Source of the DNA: Sulfuricurvum sp. IAE1
GTDB taxonomy: Bacteria > Campylobacterota > Campylobacteria > Campylobacterales > Sulfurimonadaceae
Assembly: GCF_004347735.1 (NCBI RefSeq)
Contig: NZ_SLTI01000004.1
Location: 16,647-80,646, forward strand
DNA length: 64,000 nucleotides
Direction of reading: 5' to 3'
The notes under the pieces were generated by a model. It ran no database searches, was not told where the DNA came from, and saw only the letters and a list, made by a program, of their open reading frames with translations. Positions 28,945 through 38,236 of this stretch are shown one piece after another. Position 1 is the stretch's first letter. The number at the start of each line of letters is the position of its first letter. Position numbers and translations under genes: made by a program.

Positions 28945-28950
28945 ATATAA

Positions 28951-30243
28951 ATGCAAAAAACACCTCTTCGCTTCCTACGTAAGAATAAAGAGTTTCTTTC
29001 AACAATATCGTATCAAATAACTTTGTTGATTGGTTCTCTCCTTCTGCTGAAGCTGCTTGCGTATGTTCTTTCGCTTCAAAATTACGGTTATTACTCTCTT
29101 ATCACTTCTATTCTTGCTTTAATATTTGTATTTCCTTTTGGTGTTTTTTTACAGGGGGTTGGAAGATATGTATCAGTGTATGACAACAAAAACCAAAGCC
29201 GAGAATTTTTCACAATTATTCTAGTATTGTTTGTTATCGCAGTTATTTTTGTAGCAACCATCGCTCTATTACTACATAATGTTCTCTCTTTTAAGAAAAC
29301 CTGGCATATGCTTTATCTGTATGTGCTTTTTTTAGCAATCTCAGAAATCTTTAAAAGTTTATTTTCTGCTATCAATAATGCCAAAAGGCAACGCAACAAT
29401 TTATTCATCGCATCGATAATTGAATATACCGCAAAACTGAGTTTGATATACGGTAGCTATCTATACATCGATACTGCAATTGAAAAAATTATTTTGGCTT
29501 TGATCATTAGCAACGTGCTGGCTATATGCATAATGATTTCTAAAAACCTTAGTCTTTTCACGATAGATGCTTTTGCATATCAAAAAGCAAAAATAATAAT
29601 TGTTCGCATCTGGCTTTTTTCATATCCGTTACTAATCTGGGCATTCTTTACATGGCTTAGAGATATGTCAAATAGATGGTATCTTGATTATTTTTGGGAT
29701 AAAGAAAAAGTCGCATTATTTACTATGCTCGCTTCTATTGCGCTTATAATGCCGACTGCCCTTCAATCGTTAATAGGCAGTTTTTTTTTACCTATTCTTT
29801 ACCAGAACCATAACACGAATAAAAACTTTATCAATACTTTTTCAACTATTGTATTGCCGACGATTTTCATACTTTTGTGCATAGCTTCAGTATTCGTCTA
29901 TGTATTTAAACATGAAATTATTTTATTGATTGCGGACTCCAAATATCTAGAACTCTCATGGATGTTACCATGGATGTTCATTATCTATAGCTTTTATATT
30001 ATTTCCACTCTGGCTTCATATGAACTTTTTGTCCATAAGGCAACAAAAAAACTAATAATTTCTTCTACTTTACCAGGGGTTATTTCAATAACATTTGGGT
30101 ATTATCTTATTAAAGTAAATGGGTTAGAAGGTGCTCTATACAATTATGCCATCACATATCTAAGTTTTTCAGTATTGACTTTTTACGCAGTGCTTAAACA
30201 TCGAAGAGGAATAAATGATAAAAAAAATTTACCAAAAAATTAA
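28951..30243 (+). CDS. Polysaccharide flippase (Wzx-like, MOP superfamily)
   Basis: The 430-residue protein has about twelve hydrophobic segments evenly spread and short charged loops, with an early conserved Gly/Phe-rich pair (NYGYYSLITSIL). It belongs to the polysaccharide-export flippases that turn the undecaprenyl-linked repeat unit to the periplasm. It is the only flippase candidate in the window. It lacks a strong start site; ATG 28951 follows the upstream stop by six bases. The gene is AT-rich and overlaps the next FkbM gene by 29 bases. Confidence 0.88.
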   Translation: MQKTPLRFLRKNKEFLSTISYQITLLIGSLLLLKLLAYVLSLQNYGYYSLITSILALIFVFPFGVFLQGVGRYVSVYDNKNQSREFFTIILVLFVIAVIFVATIALLLHNVLSFKKTWHMLYLYVLFLAISEIFKSLFSAINNAKRQRNNLFIASIIEYTAKLSLIYGSYLYIDTAIEKIILALIISNVLAICIMISKNLSLFTIDAFAYQKAKIIIVRIWLFSYPLLIWAFFTWLRDMSNRWYLDYFWDKEKVALFTMLASIALIMPTALQSLIGSFFLPILYQNHNTNKNFINTFSTIVLPTIFILLCIASVFVYVFKHEIILLIADSKYLELSWMLPWMFIIYSFYIISTLASYELFVHKATKKLIISSTLPGVISITFGYYLIKVNGLEGALYNYAITYLSFSVLTFYAVLKHRRGINDKKNLPKN

Positions 30244-30877
30244 TTATTTATATAAATGCTATATTTTAAAAGATAAGTTAACATTGGCTTATGATCAATG
30301 GGTTCACGACAATGCCGAAAATACCCTGCGATTGGATTACCCATTGAATCGTAATTCTATTGTCTTTGATGTCGGAGGATATCAAGGAGAATTCGCTGAA
30401 AAAATTTATGAAAAGTTTGAATGTACTGTGTATGTTTTTGAACCCGTTACAAAATTTTATGAAATCATTCAAAAAAAATTTGACGGAAATAAAAAAATAC
30501 ATACGTTTAACTTTGGTCTATCTGATACTAATACATCTTTCGAAATCAGTGTCGCAGATGACGCTTCGTCCATCTACAAAAAAAATGATTTGTCAGAAGT
30601 GATAAGATTAGTCAATATAACTGATTTTATCGCGCAACATAATATAAAATATGTAAATTTACTCAAGATAAATATCGAGGGTGGTGAATTCGAATTACTT
30701 CCCGAAATGATCCGTACAGGATTTGTAGAATCTATTGATAATATTCAAGTTCAATTTCATAATTTTATAGCTGATGCAGAAGCAAAGAGACAAGCAATCA
30801 GAAAAAATTTATCTAAAACCCACCATCTGACATACGATTATTATTTTATTTGGGAAAACTGGGAAAAAAACAATTAA
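30215..30877 (+). CDS. FkbM-family methyltransferase, short form
   Basis: The 220-residue protein has IVFDVGGYQGEFAEKIYEKF as SAM motif I near residue 49, VYVFEPVTKFYEII next, and YVNLLKINIEGGEFELLPEM in place of the usual KxDVEG motif, so it is a divergent FkbM member about 80 residues shorter at the N terminus than the one at 28039. AGAGG precedes the ATG, within the end of the flippase gene. The AT-rich composition matches its neighbours. It may methylate a different position or sugar from the first FkbM protein. Confidence 0.82.
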   Translation: MIKKIYQKINYLYKCYILKDKLTLAYDQWVHDNAENTLRLDYPLNRNSIVFDVGGYQGEFAEKIYEKFECTVYVFEPVTKFYEIIQKKFDGNKKIHTFNFGLSDTNTSFEISVADDASSIYKKNDLSEVIRLVNITDFIAQHNIKYVNLLKINIEGGEFELLPEMIRTGFVESIDNIQVQFHNFIADAEAKRQAIRKNLSKTHHLTYDYYFIWENWEKNN

Positions 30878-30906
30878 TCTGTCATCTCTTTTATTAGGTA
30901 TTTCAC

Positions 30907-31773
30907 ATGATCATTAGTAGGATTAGCGGTGGCCTTGGAAATCAGATGTTCCAATATGCTATTGCAAAAGCGATTGCCACAAAAAATAATGATATTTTTA
31001 AACTCGATATTTCATTTTATCCGAAGCAATCACTCCGACGATACGAATTAAATCGTTTTAATATACAAGAAACCTTGGCAAACGAAAGCGAATGCATCGC
31101 CTTACGGGGAACCGAAAACATATTTTATAAAATCAAAACCAAGCTTGGTTGGAACATCAAACGTCCGGTTTACTACAAATATGAGCATCATATTATGCTG
31201 TTTGATCAAGAAATTTGGAATAGTTCAGGAGACATGTATGTCGATGGATTTTGGCAAAACGAAAACTACTTTAATAATATTCGAAACGAATTATTAAAAG
31301 ATTTTAAACCTCGTAATCCTATCAGTATAAAAGCAGAGTGCCATCTCAACAATATAAAAACCATGGAAAGTGTAAGCCTTCATATCAGACGTGGTGATTA
31401 TGTACTCGATCAAAACACAAACGATGCTCACGGAACATGTTCCATAAACTATTATTTTCAAGCTGTAAAATACCTAGAAACATTGTTAACGTCTCCCCAT
31501 TATTTTATTTTTTCGGATGATATTCAATGGTGCAAAGAGAACTTCTCCTTTTTGAGCAACAAAACCTTTGTAGACGATACCGAAAACGCGATAGATGATT
31601 TAGTATTAATGAAAAATTGCAAACATAACATCATCGCAAACAGCACCTTCAGCTGGTGGGGAGCATGGCTCAACGAAAATGATCAAAAAATTGTCATTAG
31701 CCCAGTTGAATGGTTCCAAAAAGCAGAATGGAAATCTCTCAACCCGGCACCTGCATCGTGGATTAAATTGTGA
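30907..31773 (+). CDS. Alpha-1,2-fucosyltransferase (GT11)
   Basis: The 288-residue protein has all GT11 hallmarks: SGGLGNQMFQYAIAKA at residues 7-22, HIRRGDYV near 158 (GDP-fucose binding) and ANSTFSWWGAWLN near 240. It would move L-fucose from GDP-fucose to position 2 of an acceptor. GDP-fucose is supplied by the manC-gmm-gmd-fcl block 10 kb upstream, which shares its AT-rich composition. It overlaps the downstream polymerase gene by four bases, where the composition returns to the GC-richer state. Confidence 0.93.
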   Translation: MIISRISGGLGNQMFQYAIAKAIATKNNDIFKLDISFYPKQSLRRYELNRFNIQETLANESECIALRGTENIFYKIKTKLGWNIKRPVYYKYEHHIMLFDQEIWNSSGDMYVDGFWQNENYFNNIRNELLKDFKPRNPISIKAECHLNNIKTMESVSLHIRRGDYVLDQNTNDAHGTCSINYYFQAVKYLETLLTSPHYFIFSDDIQWCKENFSFLSNKTFVDDTENAIDDLVLMKNCKHNIIANSTFSWWGAWLNENDQKIVISPVEWFQKAEWKSLNPAPASWIKL

Positions 31774-33146
31774 AAATCGCGCATCTGGAACTGATGCTGT
31801 TTTTTTTAACGGCATTCGTCTGTATCTTTTTATTTTTGTACGACGTCTACGTCGATATTTCAATTACCTTTGCCCTTCTTGTCTCGATCGTCGTGTATCT
31901 TTTTACTTCCCCTACAATGAAGGGGAGAAGTTTTTCAAAAATCGTCATGATCGTTTATCTCGCCCCGTTTGTCCATCTTTATGAATACCTGATTTATGGA
32001 TACGACTATCGTGAGCATGCTTTTGGGCTGCTCATGTCGAATTCATACTCATTTGTCCAACCGATCATCGAAACGATGGGGTTACTGGCGGCGACAGGCG
32101 CATTGGGACTGCTCATCGGTTTGATCAGCGGAGGGAAATTTCCCGGACGGTCCACTCTCCCCTCCCAAAGTACGTATCTCCCCCTGTCGATGAGAGGATT
32201 TTGGTTCTTTCTTCTGCTATCTTTGTTCTTTGCCTTTATCGACAAACCGACGCAAACGATAACCGAAGCCGCATATACCGCTTCGCTCAACCTGCTGCAG
32301 CAGGCGGGGATATCGTTTAACGGGGCATGGCAGATGAGCTATATATTACTTGCCGCCGCTTACATCGACAGCGTCCTCAGCCGAGACCGCACCAAAACTT
32401 ATTTGTTTGTCGCCGTATTGATACTGGAAACTTACTGGCAGTTCAGCACCGGCAATCGCGAAATTATCGGTTTTTACCTCTTTTTACTCCTGATGAACGC
32501 TTATCGTATCCGCCGTACGAAACAAGCGGTTTTTCTGTTTCTTGCGGCGGTCTTCCTGCTCCTGGTATCCCAAATAGTCGGCGTAATGCGTTCAATGGCA
32601 ACGGACAAAGACTTAGTCGAAATGGCGGCGACAATGTACGAGAACGTATATTTCGACCGAATGCTGCAAGGAACATGGAGCGCGGTTTGCCTCACTCCCC
32701 TTTCGGTCGCCGGAGATTACTATTACGGCCTTTTGGATTTCAAATACGGTTCGACGTACCTCGACTACATTCTTTCGCTTCCTCCTTCGTTCCTAGCCGA
32801 TATGCTGGGCTACATACGGCCAGTAAACGGCTTCGCGGGTCCTGCATGGGAAATGCGCTACGGAATCGGCGGCACCCATGCCCTGGTCGTTCCGTTTATG
32901 AATTTCGGGATCATGGGGGTATTCGGGATCATGTTCTTATACGGTCTGCTGCTCTCCCGTATCGAAGCGAAACTTGCCGCTAACAATTTTTACAATCTGC
33001 TGTTGATCGGTGTATTCGCACTGAATATCCTTTTTTGGTTTTGGTACGGGGAAATGTATATGATACGGGGGCTGATGGCTTATGCGTTTGCGGCTTTATT
33101 GTATTTTATAGCCGTGAAGGTCCAATGGAGATGGAAAGCAAGATGA
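31770..33146 (+). CDS. O-antigen polymerase-like membrane protein (Wzy candidate)
   Basis: The 458-residue protein has roughly twelve membrane segments and a large polar loop around residues 265-345 holding the MATDKDLVEMAATMYENV region and GYIRPVNGFAGPAWEMRYGIGGTHAL. The GxGGTH-like motif fits oligosaccharide repeat-unit polymerases. It lies beside the fucosyltransferase and the flippase, so it is the better Wzy candidate of the two such proteins, the other (13969) then being the ligase. Sequence identity among Wzy proteins is too low to go further. Confidence 0.8.
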   Translation: MKIAHLELMLFFLTAFVCIFLFLYDVYVDISITFALLVSIVVYLFTSPTMKGRSFSKIVMIVYLAPFVHLYEYLIYGYDYREHAFGLLMSNSYSFVQPIIETMGLLAATGALGLLIGLISGGKFPGRSTLPSQSTYLPLSMRGFWFFLLLSLFFAFIDKPTQTITEAAYTASLNLLQQAGISFNGAWQMSYILLAAAYIDSVLSRDRTKTYLFVAVLILETYWQFSTGNREIIGFYLFLLLMNAYRIRRTKQAVFLFLAAVFLLLVSQIVGVMRSMATDKDLVEMAATMYENVYFDRMLQGTWSAVCLTPLSVAGDYYYGLLDFKYGSTYLDYILSLPPSFLADMLGYIRPVNGFAGPAWEMRYGIGGTHALVVPFMNFGIMGVFGIMFLYGLLLSRIEAKLAANNFYNLLLIGVFALNILFWFWYGEMYMIRGLMAYAFAALLYFIAVKVQWRWKAR

Positions 33147-34222
33147 AAATTTTGGTCGTTGCCGACGGAATCGGCGAAGAAATTTACGACAGGGCTTTTT
33201 ACGAAGCACTTTTGGAACTGGGCCACGATGCCCATCGTTTTACATGGAAAGAATACTATCGCCACTACCAGTATCCCAACCGTTTCGACACCGACGGAAA
33301 CAGCATCAAATCTCTCTATTACCGGATTCAAAATCGCTTCATTACCGGACCGGTGACCGCGAAGATCAATTCTGATCTGATCAAACGCTGTAAACAGCTT
33401 CATCCCGACCTTGTTTTCATCTATCGCGGAACGCACATCTACCCTTCGACAATACGTGACATCCGCAAAACCGGGGCGCTTGTTTTCGGCTACAATAATG
33501 ACGATCCTTTTTCCCCCGAATATCCCCGCTACTTCTGGCGTCATTTTAGACGTTCCATCCCCTTTTACGACCACATTTTTGCGTATCGCTGGAAAAACAT
33601 CGACGATTATCACCGTATGGGTTATCGCAAAACTTCCCTGTTGCGTTCGTATTACCTAAAAAAGAACAATTTTCGATCGGATGCCGTACAGCCGGCCTAT
33701 GCGTGCGATGTAATCTTCATCGGCCATTTTGAAAACGACGGAAGGGATTTGGCTATCAAGGCGCTACTCGATGCCGGGGTCGATCTGAAACTGTTCGGTA
33801 CAGGATGGGAGACATCCGACCTTCACGATTTTTTCGTTCAACGGTTCGGTGCCATCAAACCGCTTTATCACGCAGAGTACAACAAAGCGCTCAACAGTGC
33901 AAAAATTGCGCTAGTCTTTCTGTCCAAGCTAAACAATGACACCTACACCCGAAGATGTTTTGAAATACCCGCAACCGGAACAATGATGATGGCCGAATAC
34001 ACCGCCGATTTGGCCGGTATGTTTGAAGAAGGCAAAGATGCGGAGTTTTTTCGGAATCATGACGAACTCGTTGAAAAAGTGCTCCGCTATATTCGGCATC
34101 CCGAACGGATTTCCGAAGTTGGCTCCACCGGTTATGCACGGCTACTCGCCGACGGGCACGAAGTAACCGACAGGGCAGCCAGCGTGGTCGAACAATATTA
34201 TCAATGCAAAGGGATCAACTAA
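33143..34222 (+). CDS. Glycosyltransferase, CgeB/GT1-like
   Basis: The 359-residue protein begins ILVVADGIGEEIYDRAFYEAL and has the CgeB-type middle FGYNNDDPFSPEYPRYFW, then VIFIGHFENDGRDLAIKALL, LFGTGWET, and a C-terminal domain (RCFEIPATGTMMMAE) that matches the Glyco_trans_1_2 fold. The family includes maturation proteins and sugar transferases of unknown donor. ATG 33143 overlaps the upstream stop as ATGA; an extended frame upstream lies in the Wzy gene and is rejected. It also overlaps the asnB start (TAATG). Confidence 0.8.
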   Translation: MKILVVADGIGEEIYDRAFYEALLELGHDAHRFTWKEYYRHYQYPNRFDTDGNSIKSLYYRIQNRFITGPVTAKINSDLIKRCKQLHPDLVFIYRGTHIYPSTIRDIRKTGALVFGYNNDDPFSPEYPRYFWRHFRRSIPFYDHIFAYRWKNIDDYHRMGYRKTSLLRSYYLKKNNFRSDAVQPAYACDVIFIGHFENDGRDLAIKALLDAGVDLKLFGTGWETSDLHDFFVQRFGAIKPLYHAEYNKALNSAKIALVFLSKLNNDTYTRRCFEIPATGTMMMAEYTADLAGMFEEGKDAEFFRNHDELVEKVLRYIRHPERISEVGSTGYARLLADGHEVTDRAASVVEQYYQCKGIN

Positions 34223-36072
34223 TGTGCGGAATCTGCGGTGCTTATTCGCATCATGAAAACATTCGACCCGATCGGCTTCGTGCAGCCATCAATACGTTCA
34301 GTCCCAGAGGACCGGACCACCAGGAAACATGGAGTCAGGATAATGTCGGTTTAGGACACGCACGCCTGGCGATTCTCGACCTTGATGCCAAGGCCAATCA
34401 ACCCATGACGTCACGATGCGGCCGCTACGTTATCGTATACAACGGCGAAATCTATAATTTCCAGGACATCAAAAACGATCTCGCAGGCGAATCCATCCCG
34501 TGGCACACCCATTCCGACACGGAAGTCATTCTGGAAGCCTACAAAAAATGGGGCACGGAATGCCTGAACCGATTTAACGGCATGTTTGCTTTTGCAATCT
34601 GGGACAAAAAAGACCAACAGCTTTTCTGTGCACGCGACAGAATGGGGAAAAAACCCTTTTATTACGCCCTCAACGAAAACGGTTTTTATTTCGCCTCACG
34701 CCCTTCCGCGCTGTTCGAAATGGACACTATTTCCAAGGAGATCGACCTTCAGGCTCTTCGGATCTATTTCGAAATCGGATACATTCCCGGAGAGCTGTCG
34801 ATTTACCGGGCGGTCAAAATGCTTCCACCCGCCCATTATCTGATCTTCAAAAACAAAACGGTCAAACAAACCCGATATTGGGATTATCGCCAGATCGAAC
34901 CCGATCCATCGATGCTGGACTGTTCCGAAGACGAGTTGCTGGACGAACTCGACGAGTTGCTGGTTTCCGCCGTCAAATACCGTCTGATTGCCGATGTTCC
35001 GGTCGGTACTTTCTTATCGGGAGGTATCGACAGTTCCCTCGTCACGGCAATCGCTGCAAAACTGACATCGCATCCCCTCTCGACCTTTTCGATCGGATTT
35101 AACGAACCCCGGTGGGATGAAAGTGTCCATGCCGCGAATGTCGCACGCCATCTCAAAACCAACCATTTCACGGAGACGCTTGATATCGCAAACCTCATCG
35201 ATCTCATGCCTACATTCGTTCAAAACTTCGATGAACCTTTTTTTGACAGCTCCGCCTTTCCGACCATGGCGGTCTCACGGCTTGCACGTCATCACGTCAC
35301 CGTATCACTGACCGGTGATGGAGCCGACGAACTATTCGGAGGATATCATTATTACAATATCGTTGACAAACTCCAGCCGTTTTACCGATTTCCCAAGCCG
35401 TTGCGTTCACCGTTTGCCCATATCGTCGGCATGATACCGTCTCACAAATTCAAGCTCCTCTCCAAAGCACTCCAACAAGAAGACCTGGCGGCGGCATTTG
35501 CTTTTTCGCGAAGCATTTCAAAAGACTTTAACGGCGTACTCGATGACACGGTTCTCAAACAAACATCGAGCATACGCGACTTTTTCTCGCACGCCTCGGC
35601 CGAAATGCCCGGCCGACTCGACCCGATCGAGCGGTCCATGCGACTGGATGCGTTTTTTACACTGCCCGACGACTATCTCCAAAAAGTCGATATCGCGAGC
35701 ATGGCTTTTTCGCTCGAAACCCGTTCGCCTTTTCTTGACTACCGCATCGTCGAATGGGCGGCACGTCTTCCAAGCCGTTTCAAAGTCCGCAACGGGGTTA
35801 ACAAATACCTGCTGCGAAAACTTGCCTACCGATACGTACCACAGGAAATCCTCGACCGTCCGAAACAGGGCTTCGGAGTCCCGGTGGGCGACTGGATCAA
35901 AAAAGATCTGGCCGGCCATTATCAGCAATTGTTATCCGATTCAACTGCTCCTCATCTGAATAAACATAAAATACGCGAACTGCTGGAGATCCACACAAGC
36001 GGAAAACGGGACATTCATCCGTTGCTATGGGCTATTTATACTTATTTACTGTGGGAGAAACATTATGATTAA
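34222..36072 (+). CDS. asnB: Asparagine synthetase-like glutamine amidotransferase (AsnB/WbpS-like)
   Basis: The 616-residue protein has the Ntn nucleophile Cys2 in MCGICGAYSHHE, then SPRGPDHQ, GLGHARLAILD and YNGEIYNF, giving an intact class II glutaminase. The synthetase half carries the ATP loop FLSGGIDSS at about 267 and TGDGADELFGGY. In polysaccharide loci such proteins (WbpS of Pseudomonas) amidate uronic acids instead of aspartate. The TviB-like dehydrogenase and uronate epimerase upstream make that role likely here. The start at ATG 34222 puts Cys at position 2, which is required for activity. Confidence 0.93.
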   Translation: MCGICGAYSHHENIRPDRLRAAINTFSPRGPDHQETWSQDNVGLGHARLAILDLDAKANQPMTSRCGRYVIVYNGEIYNFQDIKNDLAGESIPWHTHSDTEVILEAYKKWGTECLNRFNGMFAFAIWDKKDQQLFCARDRMGKKPFYYALNENGFYFASRPSALFEMDTISKEIDLQALRIYFEIGYIPGELSIYRAVKMLPPAHYLIFKNKTVKQTRYWDYRQIEPDPSMLDCSEDELLDELDELLVSAVKYRLIADVPVGTFLSGGIDSSLVTAIAAKLTSHPLSTFSIGFNEPRWDESVHAANVARHLKTNHFTETLDIANLIDLMPTFVQNFDEPFFDSSAFPTMAVSRLARHHVTVSLTGDGADELFGGYHYYNIVDKLQPFYRFPKPLRSPFAHIVGMIPSHKFKLLSKALQQEDLAAAFAFSRSISKDFNGVLDDTVLKQTSSIRDFFSHASAEMPGRLDPIERSMRLDAFFTLPDDYLQKVDIASMAFSLETRSPFLDYRIVEWAARLPSRFKVRNGVNKYLLRKLAYRYVPQEILDRPKQGFGVPVGDWIKKDLAGHYQQLLSDSTAPHLNKHKIRELLEIHTSGKRDIHPLLWAIYTYLLWEKHYD

Positions 36073-37039
36073 ACAATGGGCTTTGGATGTCTTGTGCTGT
36101 CCGAAATGCGCGGGAGCACTAGCGACTGCCGAAGAAGGGGTACGATGCGAAAAATGCGGCAAAACCTATCCCTACGAAAACGGTATTCTCCGTTTCGTCG
36201 AGATGGATAATTATGCCGAAAGCTTCGGATTTCAATGGAATCACTTCAAAAAAACACAGCATGATTCCGCAAACGAATACGCTCATTCGACCCGCCGCTT
36301 TCTCGCCGAAACCGGATGGAATGAACAGGATCTTGCCGGCAACACCGTACTAGACGGAGGATGCGGCAACGGCCGTTTTACCGAAATAGCTCTCAGAATG
36401 GGCGCCAAAGTCATCGCACTCGATCTTTCCAACGCGGTCGAAACCTGTTATTCCAATATGACCGAAGCAGGTTTTACCAACGAAAATTTTCTGGTTGTTC
36501 AGGCCTCATTTTATGAAATGCCGGTCAGGGAAAAAAGTCTGGATAAAGCGTTCAGTCTGGGTGTTTTGCAACATACCCCCAATCCCCGTCTTTCGCTCGA
36601 AAAAATTGCATCCCTCGTAAAACCGGGTGGAGCAATCGCATTTTGGGTATACGAAAAAAACTGGAAAATGTGGATGGATTACCGTTACTATTTTCGAACA
36701 GTTACCAAATATCTTTCTAAAAATGCCAATTGGAAACTAAGTCTTTTTTTGACCCATACGTTCTTTCCACTCGCCTGGGTCCTGAACAAATACCTCGGAT
36801 TGCCGGGAAAAGTTATCAGCCGCGTATTTTTGCCGATCGCTTTTCGCCGCGTCCACTCGTCAATGGGATATGCCGATTCCAAGACATGGACTTTGCTGGA
36901 CACGTTTGACAACCTTTCACCGCGATACGACCTGCCGATTTCCGAAAAAGAGATATTTCAATGGTTGGAAGCCTGCGGCTTCGGCGGCATCGTACGTCAG
37001 TCCACTCCGGGATTGGCCGTCAAAGCAACCAAAAAATGA
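36065..37039 (+). CDS. SAM-dependent methyltransferase with N-terminal zinc ribbon
   Basis: The 324-residue protein opens with a Trm112-like zinc ribbon using Cys11/12, Cys15, Cys28 and Cys31 (CCPKC then CEKC). A Rossmann methyltransferase follows, with VLDGGCGNGRFTEIALRMGAKVIALD near residue 98, FSLGVLQHTPNPRLSLEKI and VKPGGAIAFWVYEKNW. The combination is common for putative methyltransferases in O-antigen loci. It overlaps asnB by eight bases and the next gene by ATGA. Its substrate is unknown. Confidence 0.85.
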   Translation: MIKQWALDVLCCPKCAGALATAEEGVRCEKCGKTYPYENGILRFVEMDNYAESFGFQWNHFKKTQHDSANEYAHSTRRFLAETGWNEQDLAGNTVLDGGCGNGRFTEIALRMGAKVIALDLSNAVETCYSNMTEAGFTNENFLVVQASFYEMPVREKSLDKAFSLGVLQHTPNPRLSLEKIASLVKPGGAIAFWVYEKNWKMWMDYRYYFRTVTKYLSKNANWKLSLFLTHTFFPLAWVLNKYLGLPGKVISRVFLPIAFRRVHSSMGYADSKTWTLLDTFDNLSPRYDLPISEKEIFQWLEACGFGGIVRQSTPGLAVKATKK

Positions 37040-38181
37040 AAAAAATCTTTATCAATGCTCTTTCTGCCCATCAGGGAGGAGGGCAAACGTATCTGCTGAA
37101 CCTTTTTGAAAACCGCCCGAAAGGGGAATTCGAAATCCACCTTCTGGTCCATCGCAAAAACCGGTATCTGTTCGAGCGGTTCAGAGCGGATGATTTTATG
37201 CTGGTTGAAAACAATCTGGCTTCGGGCAACATCGTTCAACGCGTACTATTTGAAAAATTCTTTCTTCCGGGACTGCTCCAACGGCTTGGTATCGATGTCT
37301 ACTACGCGCCCGGCGGGATCATGAACGTTGCCGTCCCCCAAGGGTGCACAAGTGTCGTCGCATTCCGCAACATGCTCCCTTTTCAGAGCGAATCGATCGC
37401 CAAATATCCTCTGCTGAGTTACATGCGCTTCCGCAATACCGTACTACGCCATGTTTTCCTCCAGTCGTTCCGCAACGCCGATAAAGTGATCTTCATCTCC
37501 GATTACGCACGCGCGGTGATCCGTCGTTTTATCCCGGATATTGACCGTAAAAGTACGGTGATCTACCACGGGCTGAACGAAATGTTCCTATATTCCCCTC
37601 ATAAACTTATTTCAGAAGAACCGTTCCCCTATCACGACTATTATCTGTACGTTTCGACTCTTGACGTCTATAAATCGCAGCTCGAGCTGATTGAAAGCTG
37701 GAATACCCTGACCCGTACGCACAATTTTTCGAAAAAGCTCCTGCTGGTAGGGCCGCAAGACAGCTTTTACGGTCCGCTGGTCACCGACAAAATCCGGGAG
37801 TACGGTCTCGAAGATTCAGTAATCTACATCGGCAAAGTCCCTTACGAACGACTTCCCCTCTACTATCACCATGCCGAAGCGATCCTCTATGCCTCGATCT
37901 GTGAAAATTGCCCCAATATCCTCCTCGAATCGATGGCCAGCCGCAAAATGATCTATTGTTCCAATCATCAACCGATGCCTGAATTCGGACAGGAGAGTGT
38001 CGTCTATTTCGATCCCCATGATCCGGATGAACTGGTACGGCTCATTCTCTCTTGCGACGGTGATACGGAACTGCACCAGGACTATGGCCGAAAAGCGATG
38101 GAGCAGGCCCGAAAATTCGACTGGGTGAAAACCGCGCATGAAACGTTTGCGTATTTGACAGAATCAAAGATAGTGTTATGA
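37036..38181 (+). CDS. Glycosyltransferase family 4
   Basis: The 381-residue GT-B protein has INALSAHQGGGQTYLLNLF at its start, RNMLPFQ, KVIFISDYARAVIRR, VIYHGLNE and YYLYVSTLDVYKSQLELI, ending with IYIGKVPYERLPLYYHHAEAIL and CENCPNILLESMASRKMIY, the donor-site pattern of GT4 (RfaB/PimB group). The ATG at 37036 overlaps the methyltransferase stop; the longer frame upstream is rejected. It ends 55 bases before the carbamoylation cassette. Confidence 0.88.
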   Translation: MKKIFINALSAHQGGGQTYLLNLFENRPKGEFEIHLLVHRKNRYLFERFRADDFMLVENNLASGNIVQRVLFEKFFLPGLLQRLGIDVYYAPGGIMNVAVPQGCTSVVAFRNMLPFQSESIAKYPLLSYMRFRNTVLRHVFLQSFRNADKVIFISDYARAVIRRFIPDIDRKSTVIYHGLNEMFLYSPHKLISEEPFPYHDYYLYVSTLDVYKSQLELIESWNTLTRTHNFSKKLLLVGPQDSFYGPLVTDKIREYGLEDSVIYIGKVPYERLPLYYHHAEAILYASICENCPNILLESMASRKMIYCSNHQPMPEFGQESVVYFDPHDPDELVRLILSCDGDTELHQDYGRKAMEQARKFDWVKTAHETFAYLTESKIVL

Positions 38182-38236
38182 ATAATCATGATATCATAAC
38201 CATCAAAATTCTTAACCCGATTAAAGTCTATACGAT

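Noticed and set aside
38190..38200. ATGATATCAT palindrome before the SxtJ-like gene as an operator
   Set aside because: A ten-base AT-rich palindrome is expected by chance in this gap, and there is no second copy or nearby promoter to support regulation.
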